NCBI RefSeq assembly: GCF_000526395.1
Contig: NZ_JAFZ01000001.1
Location: 1,302,001 to 1,366,000, forward strand
Source: Aminobacterium mobile DSM 12262
GTDB taxonomy: Bacteria; Synergistota; Synergistia; Synergistales; Aminobacteriaceae
DNA: 64,000 bases
Reading direction: 5' to 3'
Within the stretch, counting starts at the first letter, position 1; each line of letters begins with the position of its first letter. The translations under genes and the position numbers were made by a program. This document shows positions 1 through 9,350 of the stretch, piece after piece. Under the pieces are notes generated by a model that was not told the DNA's origin, ran no database searches, and saw only the letters and a list, made by a program, of their open reading frames with translations.

Positions 1-210
1 AGACGTTTTTTTTACTGCCATAATTCCAGCTACTTCCGCAACTTTAAATACATCCCCCTTGCCCGTCCCTCCTCCTGCCAAAACATCTCTGATTGTATCA
101 GGCAACAGAACACGGCCTTCAGCAATTGCCTCGCGAGAAGTAGCTTCTTTATGGCTTACGTCTACCATTCGTGGCCGGCCCTTTTTATCAAGGTGAGAAA
201 AGTAATCCAT
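1..210 (-). CDS. moaC: MoaC, cyclic pyranopterin monophosphate synthase (3' end outside window)
   Basis: Reading the minus strand from the ATG at 210 gives about 70 residues starting MDYFSHLDKKGRPRMVDVS. The MVDVS-H-K motif, then T-S-R-E-A and an A-E-G-R segment, are the N-terminal signature of MoaC, which with MoaA converts GTP to cyclic pyranopterin monophosphate in molybdopterin synthesis. The gene continues off the left edge, so the catalytic half is not visible. It starts 8 bases after the moaA stop, so the two are almost certainly co-transcribed. Confidence 0.93.
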   Translation of the reverse strand, partial: MDYFSHLDKKGRPRMVDVSHKEATSREAIAEGRVLLPDTIRDVLAGGGTGKGDVFKVAEVAGIMAVKKTS

Positions 211-218
211 TAGCGCCC

Positions 219-1199
219 TTACCCCCCTATTTGTGACATGTGTTCATGCCCTGATTGCACATCTAACCATTGTTTGGGCTTTTTTGACACTGCCAGCATA
301 AAGCTTTCTACCACCATCTTTTCATCTCTCAAACGCAAAGCTTGACGTATATCTATGCCATCTTGACAGAAAAGGCACGAAAGGATTTTCCCCACAGCTG
401 TAACACGCAGTCTGTTACACGTAGCACAAAAATGATGAGAAACAGCGGCGATAATACCAAGTCGTTGGCCTGTCCCTTTGTGGGTAAAATATACGGCTGG
501 CCCTGAGCAAGGCGAAACGACACCTTTTTCTTTTTCCCAAAACGCTGCATCTGGCAAAGATGCCATAATATGGTCAGCCGATATAAAACAATCTTTACTC
601 CACACCCCACTATCCAGAGGCATAAATTCAATAAGACGTAATAATACTCCTTCGTTCCGCGCAAAAGTTAACAACGAAGGTATTTCTTCATCATTAAACC
701 CTTTTATAAGAACCGTATTAATCTTTATCTCTGTCTCTGTTTGTCCCTTTACAGAATGTATCCCCGCTAAAACATCTTCAAGATTACCCGTACTTGTTAT
801 ATATCGGAACTTCTCAGGGCTCAGAGTATCAAGGCTTACATTAATACTTTTTAGCTTTAATGGCAAAATTTGAGGGGCGGCGGAGGTAAGCAGTGATCCA
901 TTTGTTGTTAGAGAAAGTTCCATAGACGAGAATTGATGCCTCACTTGAGCAAGGAAAGGCAGAAACCCCCTCCGTACTAAAGGTTCGCCCCCTGTAAAGC
1001 GTAGTTTTTTTGCTCCCATTTTTTCTAGCACATAACATAAAAAGAGAATATCTTCGTAGCTAAGAATAAGATCATGTTCAATCCAGGGAACCCCTTTTTC
1101 AGGCATACAGTAACGACACCGGAAATTACACCTGTCTGTTATAGATATGCGAATATAGTTTAATATCCGCCCCATAGGGTCCCTCAGAATTCTTTCCAT
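219..1199 (-). CDS. moaA: MoaA, GTP 3',8-cyclase (radical SAM)
   Basis: 326 residues, the usual MoaA length. The radical-SAM cysteines are C24, C28 and C31 (CNFRCRYC). The second, substrate-side 4Fe-4S site is C258, C261 and C275 (FCATCNRLR, then SCLF). The protein ends in the Gly-Gly tail needed for activity in known MoaA proteins. It catalyses the first step of molybdenum cofactor synthesis from GTP. The ATG at 1199 is preceded by GGAGG with a 6-base spacer, which fixes the start. Its first 16 bases overlap the end of the upstream moeA-like gene, so translation is probably coupled. Confidence 0.96.
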   Translation of the reverse strand: MERILRDPMGRILNYIRISITDRCNFRCRYCMPEKGVPWIEHDLILSYEDILFLCYVLEKMGAKKLRFTGGEPLVRRGFLPFLAQVRHQFSSMELSLTTNGSLLTSAAPQILPLKLKSINVSLDTLSPEKFRYITSTGNLEDVLAGIHSVKGQTETEIKINTVLIKGFNDEEIPSLLTFARNEGVLLRLIEFMPLDSGVWSKDCFISADHIMASLPDAAFWEKEKGVVSPCSGPAVYFTHKGTGQRLGIIAAVSHHFCATCNRLRVTAVGKILSCLFCQDGIDIRQALRLRDEKMVVESFMLAVSKKPKQWLDVQSGHEHMSQIGG

Positions 1200-3097
1200 C
1201 TATATCCTCCCAGCTGACCCACTTGAGATCTCCAGTCTGGAGTATGTATCGCTTCTTGAAGGGCTTTGAAGCATGGATGAGCCTCATATTCTTCAGGGTA
1301 AACAAGCTCATACGGCTCTTCTGCCAGTGGAATGAAGTCCAAATCCAACGCATCTGCAGCAGCCTTTATGCCAAGAGCAGCATCTGCAACTCCGGCAGCT
1401 ATACGATTTGCCGCATCAAAGTGAGTAATAGACTGTATAGAGTAGCCATTAATGTCTTGAGGAAAAATTTTTTTCTGTTTCAACAGAACATCTAGAAGGA
1501 CTCTCGTGCCCGCCCCTGGCTGGCGATTTACAAAACGAACTTTCTTTATCGCTAAATCCTCTATAGAGTAAATATCAAGCGGATTGCCTTTAGCTATAAG
1601 AATCCCTTGCTCTCGATAAAAAAGAAGTTGTCGCACCCACTTTTTCCCTTGAGAAAGACGTTCAATATAGCTATCGTTATACTGCCCTGTTTCGGGATCG
1701 AGAAGATGGCAGGCTGCTAAATGACATTCTTCTCTTGCAAGAGCTGCTAGCCCCCCAAGGCTTCCTACAAAACGAAAAACAAGTTCTCCTCCTCTTTGCC
1801 GTACATAAGATCCTATCCGTTCAAAAGCAGGGTCGTTAGATCCCTGAAACAAAAGACGCTTTCCCCATTTCACTTCTCGAGTAAGCCAAACTGTTATTTC
1901 ACTGCCTACGGGACATTCGGCAGCAGAACGAGATAATAAAGCAAAACCATCCGCTTCAGACATGGCCCACATCGTACTGGATCCAGAAGAAAGAGGGAAA
2001 ACTTTTTTCTTCCCTTTAAGCTCTATAGCTTTCAATCGAAGCCACTCATTTCGCCCCGGAGTGGACGAAACTGGGAGAAGAAGCTCCATACGTTCCTCTT
2101 TCAATGCACATAGAGCTTTTTTTAATACCTGAGACTCATCAAAATCTCCTGTTTCAAGAAGGGAAAGGAGCGGATAAACCAAGGACCACAAAGTCACAGC
2201 TGCAGACATGGGGAACCCAGGTAGATTAACAACAGGAATATCATGAACTAAAGCTGCTGAAGCAGGACGTCCCGGTTTCATGAGAAGCCAATGGAAAAGG
2301 ATTTTCCCCTCTTCAGACAAAATATGGACTGTATGATCTTTTTCTCCCTTTGCTGATCCAGCGCCAATAAGTACAAGATCATACTCTTTCACTCCTCGAA
2401 GGAGACTGTCGCGTATCACTTTTTCGTCATCGGGAAGTGGAGGCAACACGTCTAATGGGAATCCCCATTGCGAAAAATACCCTCGAAGCAACGTGGAATT
2501 ACTTTCCACTACACGGCCAGGGGAAGGACCTTCATTAAACCAAGTCTTAGCACTTATAATTTCATCTCCAGTAGGTATAAATAGCGTTTTAGGGCGTCTT
2601 TTCACGCAAACTTTCGCATGCCCTGCAGCCAGAAAAAGAGCTGTCCCAGCTGGCGATATGACATCTCCATCCCTAGCCACTATTTGCCCCTTTGTTACAT
2701 CCTCTCCTACAGGGCGAATGTTATCTCCGGCAGATAACACTCGATAAACAGCAAGCTTCCCGTTTTCAAGTTTAGAGGAGTCCTCTACCATAAGGACAGC
2801 GTCGTATAGAAACGAAACAGGCATGCCTGTATTTACCCATTGATACTCTTTTACATCAAGATAAACAGGCGTGGCTAAAGAAGCTCCTGAAGTTCTTTGA
2901 GAGGAGAGCGCAAATCCGTCGACTGCAGAAGCACTAAAGTGAGGAACATTACGATTGGAATAGACATCTTGTGCCAAAAGATAACCAACAGCCTCTTCTA
3001 TCGGCAACAAAGACGTTTCTTTTAGAGAACCACACGTAGCTCTTAATACGTGCCACGCCTCTTCTAAAGAAACATGTTCTTTCCAGTTCTTCACCAT
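1184..3097 (-). CDS. MoeA-type molybdopterin molybdotransferase fused to a PBP-like domain
   Basis: 637 residues. About residues 1-400 form a MoeA: FIPTGDEI, an IGAGSAKGEKDHT segment matching the nucleotide-binding GGxSxGxxD region, and LPGFPMSAA. About residues 410-637 match the periplasmic-binding-protein-like (LysR substrate-binding type) domain known as a C-terminal fusion to MoeA in anaerobes and archaea; NRQPGAGTR is its clearest motif. The MoeA part should insert molybdate or tungstate into adenylylated molybdopterin. The PBP part may bind the oxyanion, which is inference. It overlaps the preceding moeA by 7 bases and moaA by 16. Confidence 0.88.
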   Translation of the reverse strand: MVKNWKEHVSLEEAWHVLRATCGSLKETSLLPIEEAVGYLLAQDVYSNRNVPHFSASAVDGFALSSQRTSGASLATPVYLDVKEYQWVNTGMPVSFLYDAVLMVEDSSKLENGKLAVYRVLSAGDNIRPVGEDVTKGQIVARDGDVISPAGTALFLAAGHAKVCVKRRPKTLFIPTGDEIISAKTWFNEGPSPGRVVESNSTLLRGYFSQWGFPLDVLPPLPDDEKVIRDSLLRGVKEYDLVLIGAGSAKGEKDHTVHILSEEGKILFHWLLMKPGRPASAALVHDIPVVNLPGFPMSAAVTLWSLVYPLLSLLETGDFDESQVLKKALCALKEERMELLLPVSSTPGRNEWLRLKAIELKGKKKVFPLSSGSSTMWAMSEADGFALLSRSAAECPVGSEITVWLTREVKWGKRLLFQGSNDPAFERIGSYVRQRGGELVFRFVGSLGGLAALAREECHLAACHLLDPETGQYNDSYIERLSQGKKWVRQLLFYREQGILIAKGNPLDIYSIEDLAIKKVRFVNRQPGAGTRVLLDVLLKQKKIFPQDINGYSIQSITHFDAANRIAAGVADAALGIKAAADALDLDFIPLAEEPYELVYPEEYEAHPCFKALQEAIHTPDWRSQVGQLGGYRWKEF

Positions 3098-4323
3098 GGC
3101 ATGAAATCCACCCTTTCGCCTTGTCGAACTGTTTCGGTATTTTCGTCAAGTCTTATGAGGCCGTCAGCCTCTTTGAGAATTCCTATATAACCTGACTTTG
3201 CAGGCAAAGGAAGTACTCCCCCTTTATAGATTTTTGCCGGGTAAAATTCCTCTATCCCTGTTCTACCTACTAGATCCGTGTGTACTGCTACGGGGAAGAA
3301 ACTCTGAGAGTTTGTTGATGTATACCCTAAAAGTCTTCTCAACAAAGGCAAAAGTACCATTCTAGCTGCGACCATACAAGCTAACGGATGTCCCGGGAGG
3401 CCTAAAACGAGTTTTTTACGATCTGATATTCCCGCGATAAGAACAGGTTTCCCGGGTGACATTCTCAATCCTCGGACAATAAGTCCTGGTTGAGGGAGTG
3501 TTTGAAAAAGCTCTGAGCAGTAATCTCGCACACTTACTGATGAGCCGCCACTAACAAGAACCACATCAAAGTCCTCAAAGGCTTCGTAAAGGGCTGAGCG
3601 CAGTGAATCTTTTTGATCCGAAACTATCCCTAGCCGTTGCGCCATATATCCCTTTGATAAAAGGAGCGTCTCTAAAGCCCAGCTATTAACATCACGTATA
3701 CAACCAAGAGGCAATGGATCAATAGCGCTATCTACGATTTCGTCGCCTGTGCTAATAATGCCTATTTTCAGTACGGCGCAAGGAACAGTTGTAATTCCCA
3801 TAGTAGCCAAAATACCGATAGTTCTACAAGAGATCTGGCTACCAAGAGGGAGTATCTTTTCCTTTTCCTTTACTTCCTCTCCTTGAAAGATAACATTCTC
3901 TCCCTTTTGAACAGCTTTTCGAACTTCTATCCAGGGGCCACTCTCCATGGTATCTTCAAGCATTATCACTCCATCGGAACCGCGGGGTAAAATCCCCCCT
4001 GTATGAATTGCTATTGCCTCTCCATCAAGGAGGGGCTTTTCTGGGAAAGTCCCCATAGGGATCTCCCCTCTAAAGCTTAAATATACAGGAGACGTAGGAG
4101 AAGCTCCTGTTACATCGGCACTTCGGAGAGCATAGCCGTCTCTTAAGCTTCTCGTATAAGGGGGATAGGGCATAGGTGCCTCTATCCCCTCTCCTAAAAT
4201 ACAAAGGCGCGCCTGCTCCAAAGGGCGCATTTCAGAAGGAACTTCCCAGGGGAAATGCAGCGCTTCTGAAGCTATAGATATTCCGCTATGACGATCTGTA
4301 AGATCCGTTACAAATCCCGACAT
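3091..4323 (-). CDS. moeA: MoeA, molybdopterin molybdotransferase
   Basis: 410 residues, normal for MoeA. Visible signatures are ISTGDEIVD, VLVSGGSSVSVRDY and GLPGHPLACMVA, the three conserved stretches of the central nucleotide-binding domain. It catalyses metal insertion into adenylylated molybdopterin. Having this plain MoeA beside a second fused one is typical of organisms using both molybdenum and tungsten enzymes, but which metal each handles cannot be read from sequence. The ATG at 4323 follows the SPOR gene stop after 11 bases with only a weak ribosome site. Confidence 0.92.
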   Translation of the reverse strand: MSGFVTDLTDRHSGISIASEALHFPWEVPSEMRPLEQARLCILGEGIEAPMPYPPYTRSLRDGYALRSADVTGASPTSPVYLSFRGEIPMGTFPEKPLLDGEAIAIHTGGILPRGSDGVIMLEDTMESGPWIEVRKAVQKGENVIFQGEEVKEKEKILPLGSQISCRTIGILATMGITTVPCAVLKIGIISTGDEIVDSAIDPLPLGCIRDVNSWALETLLLSKGYMAQRLGIVSDQKDSLRSALYEAFEDFDVVLVSGGSSVSVRDYCSELFQTLPQPGLIVRGLRMSPGKPVLIAGISDRKKLVLGLPGHPLACMVAARMVLLPLLRRLLGYTSTNSQSFFPVAVHTDLVGRTGIEEFYPAKIYKGGVLPLPAKSGYIGILKEADGLIRLDENTETVRQGERVDFMPW

Positions 4324-4334
4324 AGCGTTGCCAA

Positions 4335-5000
4335 CTAACGAAGACGAACGATGAGAACCGGATAGCCCGCTTGTTTTAGACGAGAAGCCTGGGTTTCCGC
4401 TTCATCTCTATTATTATTACCAGTAACCGTCACACGATAATATATGGCATTTTTTACCACAGCTTTCGATACAAAAGCCGTATACCCCTGCTTCGTAACT
4501 TTTTGTTTTACCCCTTCCGCTGCCTCTGCATTTTTAAAAGAACCAATCTGGACACCCCATTGGCCCTCTTGAGCTGAAGCTGGCTTAATATCTTTTGTGC
4601 TGGGAACAGCAATAGACTGAGAAGACCCGGAAACAGGAGCTGCTGCCTCTGTAGAAGGAGCTATTTGAGTTGGGGCCTCCTGCGAAACGACGGGGCCCGC
4701 CGTAGTCATTTTACCGCTGCTCCCTTGCTGAGAAGGTTCTGGCGATGGCTGGGCGGAAATAGCTGTATTTGAAGGTTCAGCCACTGGGGAAGGAGTAGAA
4801 GACGTAGGCGTAGTAGTGTTCGTGGTCTCCTGAGCTATTACCGGTTTATGTGCCTCTCTGACAGGGCCAGAGAGAAAAAAGAACTTAATTCCTACAATTA
4901 AAAGACCAACAGCTATGAGACCGATAATAGGCAGCATCAAATCGCCAAAAGGTAACATCGGTTTCTTATCTCTTTGTCTTCGATTCTCACGAGCTGACAT
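4335..5000 (-). CDS. SPOR-domain membrane protein
   Basis: 221 residues with a short basic N-terminus and one membrane helix at about residues 19-42 (LPIIGLIAVGLLIVGIKFFF). A long Thr/Ser/Pro/Ala-rich linker follows to about residue 145. The C-terminal SPOR domain (WGVQIGSFKNAEAAEGV...) normally binds denuded peptidoglycan glycan strands at septa. Topology should be inside-out with the SPOR domain in the periplasm. It starts with AGGAGG upstream of the ATG. It lies between the dcw terminator and the moeA genes, so it is probably first gene of its own unit and may act in division or envelope maintenance. Confidence 0.85.
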   Translation of the reverse strand: MSARENRRQRDKKPMLPFGDLMLPIIGLIAVGLLIVGIKFFFLSGPVREAHKPVIAQETTNTTTPTSSTPSPVAEPSNTAISAQPSPEPSQQGSSGKMTTAGPVVSQEAPTQIAPSTEAAAPVSGSSQSIAVPSTKDIKPASAQEGQWGVQIGSFKNAEAAEGVKQKVTKQGYTAFVSKAVVKNAIYYRVTVTGNNNRDEAETQASRLKQAGYPVLIVRLR

Positions 5001-5035
5001 AGAAAGACCTCCTATCCTAGCTTTTTCATGAAGTT

Positions 5036-5072
5036 AAAAAGGGCAGGAATCAATCATAAGGGATCCCCGCCC
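5036..5072 (-). terminator. Intrinsic terminator of the dcw cluster, after ftsZ
   Basis: On the minus strand an 11-bp stem (nine Watson-Crick and two G-U pairs, GGGCGGGGATC with GATTCCTGCCC) and a 10-base loop are followed by TTTTT. It sits 53 bases past the ftsZ stop and before the SPOR gene, so it marks the end of the cell-division transcript. Confidence 0.8.
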
Positions 5073-5124
5073 GTTACGTTTCAACCCAAAACATGCTCTC
5101 TAGACATTCGAATATCTTTTATAA

Positions 5125-6273
5125 TTATTTTGATGAACGTTGGGACCTCCGAACAATCGACGGAATATCATAAGGAGTTTTAGGGACACCACTCATGGTA
5201 AAAAGATCTTCTTCTGGTGCAGAAACCACCTCAGCTTCTTCCAAAACAACATTGGCTGAACGGTTGCTCATTCTCACACTTTTAGAAGGTGCTCCTTTTC
5301 GCTCTTTTTCCTCAGAGAAACCAGTAGCTATAACGGTAATTCTCATCTTGTCTTCCATAGAATCATCGATAGTATGTCCCCAAATTACTGTGGCATCCTC
5401 ATCAGCTTTGCCCTTAATAACTTCTGCTGCCTGTTGAATTTCGTGAATGCCAATATCACTGCCACCAGTAATGTTGAAAAGAATACCTTTAGCTCCATCC
5501 ATAGGAGTTGCCATTAGAGGGCTATTAATAGCAGCTTTTGCCGCCATCTCTGCCCGACTATCCCCATGCCCTTCTCCTATACCCATAATCGCTGAACCTG
5601 CATTTTTCATAACAGTCCTCACATCAGCGAAATCAACGTTAATAAGACTCGGGCGAAGGATAAGATCTGTAACCCCCTGTACCGCTTGACGCAAAACTTC
5701 ATCTGCAAGCTGAAAAGCCTCTGTTAAACCTGTTTTTTTATCGGCAATTTCCAACAAACGGTCATTTTCCACCACAAGAAGCGCATCGACCTTTTCCTTC
5801 AAGGTTACAATCCCTTGAGCCGCCTGATTTTTCCTTCGTTTCCCTTCAAAGGAAAAAGGATTTGTAACCACAGCAACTACGAGAGCGCCGGATTCCTTCG
5901 CAACCTCTGCTATAACAGGGGTTGCTCCTGTCCCTGTCCCCCCGCCCATTCCGGCAGTGAGAAAAACCATATCGGCCCCAGTAACAAGCTGCCGAATTTC
6001 CTCGATAGACTCCTTGGCAGAGTTCGCCCCTACTTCAGGATCTGCCCCCGCACCTAAGCCGCGAGTCAGCTCTTTTCCTAAAATAATCCGTGCTTTTGTT
6101 TCAGAAAGCCCTAAAGAAGCCATATCAGTATTAGCAGCAATAAATTCCACTCCATTTATGCCACTTCGTATGATATGGTTTAAAGCATTCCCGCCACCAC
6201 CGCCAACACCTATGACTTTAATGTTTTCCCGATGAGGCCTCGTCGCATCGTCTATCTGAAAAACATGCTCCAT
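5125..6273 (-). CDS. ftsZ: FtsZ, tubulin-like division GTPase
   Basis: 382 residues from the ATG at 6273. A longer frame opens at a TTG at 6291, but only the shorter start begins MEHVFQIDD and has a G-rich ribosome site (GGGGTGG) upstream. The N-terminus has IKVIGVGGGGGNALN, and the tubulin signature GGGTGTGATPVIA follows. The C-terminal peptide YDIPSIVRR is the conserved tail that docks FtsA and other partners. It polymerises with GTP into the Z-ring at midcell. It is the last gene of the dcw cluster, 22 bases after ftsA. Confidence 0.98.
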   Translation of the reverse strand: MEHVFQIDDATRPHRENIKVIGVGGGGGNALNHIIRSGINGVEFIAANTDMASLGLSETKARIILGKELTRGLGAGADPEVGANSAKESIEEIRQLVTGADMVFLTAGMGGGTGTGATPVIAEVAKESGALVVAVVTNPFSFEGKRRKNQAAQGIVTLKEKVDALLVVENDRLLEIADKKTGLTEAFQLADEVLRQAVQGVTDLILRPSLINVDFADVRTVMKNAGSAIMGIGEGHGDSRAEMAAKAAINSPLMATPMDGAKGILFNITGGSDIGIHEIQQAAEVIKGKADEDATVIWGHTIDDSMEDKMRITVIATGFSEEKERKGAPSKSVRMSNRSANVVLEEAEVVSAPEEDLFTMSGVPKTPYDIPSIVRRSQRSSK

Positions 6274-6295
6274 ACCTCTTCCACCCCACAATACA

Positions 6296-7609
6296 TCAGA
6301 AAAGTTCTTTCATCGATTTCTTCACCATCTCGAGGAAATGGCGAAAGCCTTCTCCGTTCACGCTTTTCGGATTCTTATGATGTCCTCCTCTTTTTGCCGC
6401 TATAAAAGCGGGTACACCTCCTGATCGAAGAACCTCGATTGGTGCTTCGATATACCGATAGGGGTTACGTTCTTTATTCATAATATATCTAATAATTCCA
6501 GAAGCCGTAGTATACTCACAATCATTACGCCCAGGAGGCATTTGGAAACTATCAAGAGGTTTCCCAACACGCACTGGTAAATTTAAAGTTTCTGAAATAA
6601 AAGGCTCAACACCTTCTGATCTCGCTACCCCGCCAGAAAGGACTATACCCGCTGGGAACATATGAATATTCATGTCAGCAATGCTTTTGCCCACGTAATC
6701 GACAAGTAACTCTTCTAGACGGCAGGAAATCACATCCACCACATCTTCTGCATTTAAAGTTTTCGTTCGGCCTCGCGCTTCAACTTCCAAAGCCTCTTTA
6801 TTTTCCTCTGGGAAAAGAGAAACTTGTTGTTTAATCTCTTCTGCTTTGCTAATAGGAATCTTCAGCACATAAGCAAGATCATTGGTAATATGGTCTCCAC
6901 CAATAGGGATTACAGATAAACGAACAGGACGACCATCAGCAAACATCGCAACTCCTGTTGTTCCTCCACCTATACATATGGAAACCGCCCCTGTCCTCAT
7001 CTCTTCGTCAGTTAAAGATCCAAGAGCACTGGCAAGAGATTTAATGACAAGGCCATTGACAGTAATACCGGCGCTTTCTACACAGTTAATAATGTTTTGT
7101 ATAACTGATGTAGGAGCAATCACAGACTGTAATTCAATCTCAAGACGTATGCCCGTCATGCCTAAAGGATCATCGATACCACTGTTGCCGTCAAGAGAGT
7201 ACTTTACAGGAATTGTATGGAGAGTAACTCGATTCGAAGGGACAGCCAGCTCACTTTGAGCGGCTTCTATAACCCGTTCTATATCCTGGATGCCTACTTG
7301 TCGAGGAACACGCCCAAGGGAAACCATACCCCGAGATGTTACGCTAGCTGCATCAATACCGCTGAAAGCAACTGTCGCTTCTCCTATTTCAAATCCTACC
7401 ATTTTCTCGGCGTCTTGAACTGCCATTCGTACAGATTGAATAGCCTGCTCCAGATTGACAATCAGTCCTTTGCGAATTCCCTGAGAGGGTGCTAGGCCTA
7501 TGCCGATAATTTGGGCATCCTGGAAACGGGAATCCCTTTCCGCTACGACAACTGCTATTTTACTCGTACCTAGATCCAGCCCCACTATTATTTCTGGCTC
7601 TCTGTACAC
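6296..7609 (-). CDS. ftsA: FtsA, actin-like membrane anchor of the Z-ring
   Basis: 437 residues. VGLDLGTSKIAVVV is the phosphate-1 loop of the actin fold, followed by the SHS2 insertion (IGIGLAPSQGIRKG) and later ATPase motifs (CIGGGTTGVAMFADG and VLSGGVARSEG). The C-terminal helix (FRHFLEMVKKSMKELF) is amphipathic and should bind the membrane, as known for FtsA. The start appears to be GTG at 7609, since the nearby ATG is out of frame. It lies directly between ftsQ and ftsZ as expected. Confidence 0.97.
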   Translation of the reverse strand: MYREPEIIVGLDLGTSKIAVVVAERDSRFQDAQIIGIGLAPSQGIRKGLIVNLEQAIQSVRMAVQDAEKMVGFEIGEATVAFSGIDAASVTSRGMVSLGRVPRQVGIQDIERVIEAAQSELAVPSNRVTLHTIPVKYSLDGNSGIDDPLGMTGIRLEIELQSVIAPTSVIQNIINCVESAGITVNGLVIKSLASALGSLTDEEMRTGAVSICIGGGTTGVAMFADGRPVRLSVIPIGGDHITNDLAYVLKIPISKAEEIKQQVSLFPEENKEALEVEARGRTKTLNAEDVVDVISCRLEELLVDYVGKSIADMNIHMFPAGIVLSGGVARSEGVEPFISETLNLPVRVGKPLDSFQMPPGRNDCEYTTASGIIRYIMNKERNPYRYIEAPIEVLRSGGVPAFIAAKRGGHHKNPKSVNGEGFRHFLEMVKKSMKELF

Positions 7610-7639
7610 TTCATTCCCGCTCCCTTCGTACTATCTACT

Positions 7640-8416
7640 TCATATTGCTGCTTTTACAACGATTTTCTCTTCATAGGTCGCATCTATTTCTATGTGATTA
7701 TATTCTGCTGGAGAATCCTTCAATATTTGAGGCAACGCTTGAGCTATGCTAAACCAACGTTCAACTCTCTCGTCTAAGAGTACGGTAAAATATTTCTCTT
7801 TCCATTTTACTTGAATTGTAAAACTATAACTACCTGCCCTTCTTCCTAGAACAACCTTAGAAACGGTACCTCCCCAATTAATTTTTTCGATTTCTTGAAC
7901 CCATTTTCTCAAAGAATCTAGAGGGAGGACACTTCGATAGACAACTTTATTGGTTTCTCCAAATCCCTCTGCTGGAGTAGGGAACGTTTCTTTCAAATAC
8001 CAAACAGGAACGTCTGGTTTCTGCTCTCCGCATACAAACTTACTGACAGGGCTTTGCCCATCCCAAATTCTACCATCTGGAGCTACATACCACGTAATGT
8101 TCCCCCACACCAGAACCAGCCAAACATGGAGTGGTTCTGCCTGCACTTTAATACTTTCAAAGGGACAAACTGCCATAGAAAAAGTTACTGGTATTTCAGA
8201 TTCTATTTCTTCCGTTAATGTATCTTTCTGCTTCAATGCTACTGGCCAATATCTTAGGCTAGAAGAGTTCAGGTGAGACCAAAATATTTTTTCAGAATAT
8301 AGATCAGGCATATGGACCTCTATGCTTTGAGGCGAGAGGAGAAAGAAGATAGATTCTATGCTATACAGTATCCCGCATATACATGAAAAGAACAGCAGCC
8401 ATCGTTTCAATCTCAA
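7640..8416 (-). CDS. ftsQ: FtsQ/DivIB-like division protein
   Basis: 258 residues with one N-terminal membrane helix (about residues 5-28) and a long extracytoplasmic part. Sequence similarity to FtsQ is weak. The WLVLVWGNITWYVAPDGRIWD stretch fits the end of the FtsQ beta domain (W-Y-x-x-D-G-x-x-W), and the position between murB and ftsA is diagnostic. FtsQ bridges early and late divisome proteins. The frame opens with TTG at 8416; another TTG two codons later has better spacing from GAGG, so the first residues are uncertain. Confidence 0.8.
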   Translation of the reverse strand: MRLKRWLLFFSCICGILYSIESIFFLLSPQSIEVHMPDLYSEKIFWSHLNSSSLRYWPVALKQKDTLTEEIESEIPVTFSMAVCPFESIKVQAEPLHVWLVLVWGNITWYVAPDGRIWDGQSPVSKFVCGEQKPDVPVWYLKETFPTPAEGFGETNKVVYRSVLPLDSLRKWVQEIEKINWGGTVSKVVLGRRAGSYSFTIQVKWKEKYFTVLLDERVERWFSIAQALPQILKDSPAEYNHIEIDATYEEKIVVKAAI

Positions 8417-8429
8417 CTACCTCTATGCG

Positions 8430-9347
8430 TTACCCCAACTCAAATATCCTCACTTCGAGTTCCAACATATATCCCGTCCGCTCCATCACTATTTTACGGC
8501 ACTTTTCTATTAGGGCCAATATATCTGCTGCCGTGGCCTGCCCCGCATTTAGTATGAAGTTGGCATGGGCCTCTGAGACTATAGCATCCCCTACTCTAAG
8601 CCCTTTGCACCCTGAAATATCGAGTAATCGGCCTGCACTCTCGCCTTCCGGGTTCTTGAAAATGCACCCGGCACTTTTATAATGGTACGGTTGCGAAGAG
8701 CGTTTTATCCAATGTTCATTCATTTTAGCTTCCACTAACTCAATACTCTCCGCCCGTAGTTCTATTCCACAAGATGAAACGAACACGTCTTTATCTCTAA
8801 GCTCTGAAGTTCGGTATCCCCATTCCAAATCTTCTTTCTTCCATCGACAAACATGCCCTTCCCCGTCAACAGTCTCAACCCATAAAATAGCCTGAGAAAC
8901 AGCCTCTCCCTTTACTCCTGCATTTCCTACTACAGCGCCTCCTACTGTCCCAGGAATACCTATGGCAAATTCCAACCCACTAAAACCGTAACGATGACTC
9001 CAAGCTACAAGATGTGAAAGAGGAAGACCTGCCCCTACTTCTATATAAGCCTTATCACTTTGACGTTCTACTGAAAAAGAAGACATATATCGAGTGCAAA
9101 GCACTACTCCATGCAACGTTTTATCGGAGATAATAACATTGCTTCCTCCTCCTAATATATAAAGGGGGAAAGCCTCTTGGGCCTTTATACGGTACAGATA
9201 AGCTAAATCCTCAGCCGTAGCCGGCCACAAACAAACATCAGCCTTTCCACCAACTCCCAAAGTTGTCAAAGGGCCAAGAGAAATATCTAATTTAATAGGA
9301 CCAATAAAATGTTTTTCCAAAATGGTACTGAGATAGCGACTCTCCAT
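8430..9347 (-). CDS. murB: MurB, UDP-N-acetylenolpyruvoylglucosamine reductase
   Basis: 305 residues. The FAD-binding motif LGGGSNVIISD and the EFAIGIPGTVGGAVVGNAG stretch are typical. C-terminal SAGCIFKNPEGESAGRLLD resembles the type II (short) MurB active site. It reduces the enolpyruvyl group to give UDP-MurNAc, using NADPH. It starts 3 bases after murC ends. No ddl gene follows it, unlike in many dcw clusters. Confidence 0.96.
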   Translation of the reverse strand: MESRYLSTILEKHFIGPIKLDISLGPLTTLGVGGKADVCLWPATAEDLAYLYRIKAQEAFPLYILGGGSNVIISDKTLHGVVLCTRYMSSFSVERQSDKAYIEVGAGLPLSHLVAWSHRYGFSGLEFAIGIPGTVGGAVVGNAGVKGEAVSQAILWVETVDGEGHVCRWKKEDLEWGYRTSELRDKDVFVSSCGIELRAESIELVEAKMNEHWIKRSSQPYHYKSAGCIFKNPEGESAGRLLDISGCKGLRVGDAIVSEAHANFILNAGQATAADILALIEKCRKIVMERTGYMLELEVRIFELG

Positions 9348-9350
9348 CCA

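Noticed and set aside
6273-6291. TTG start that would add six residues to FtsZ
   Set aside because: The ATG at 6273 fits homologues and has the G-rich ribosome site in the disputed stretch.
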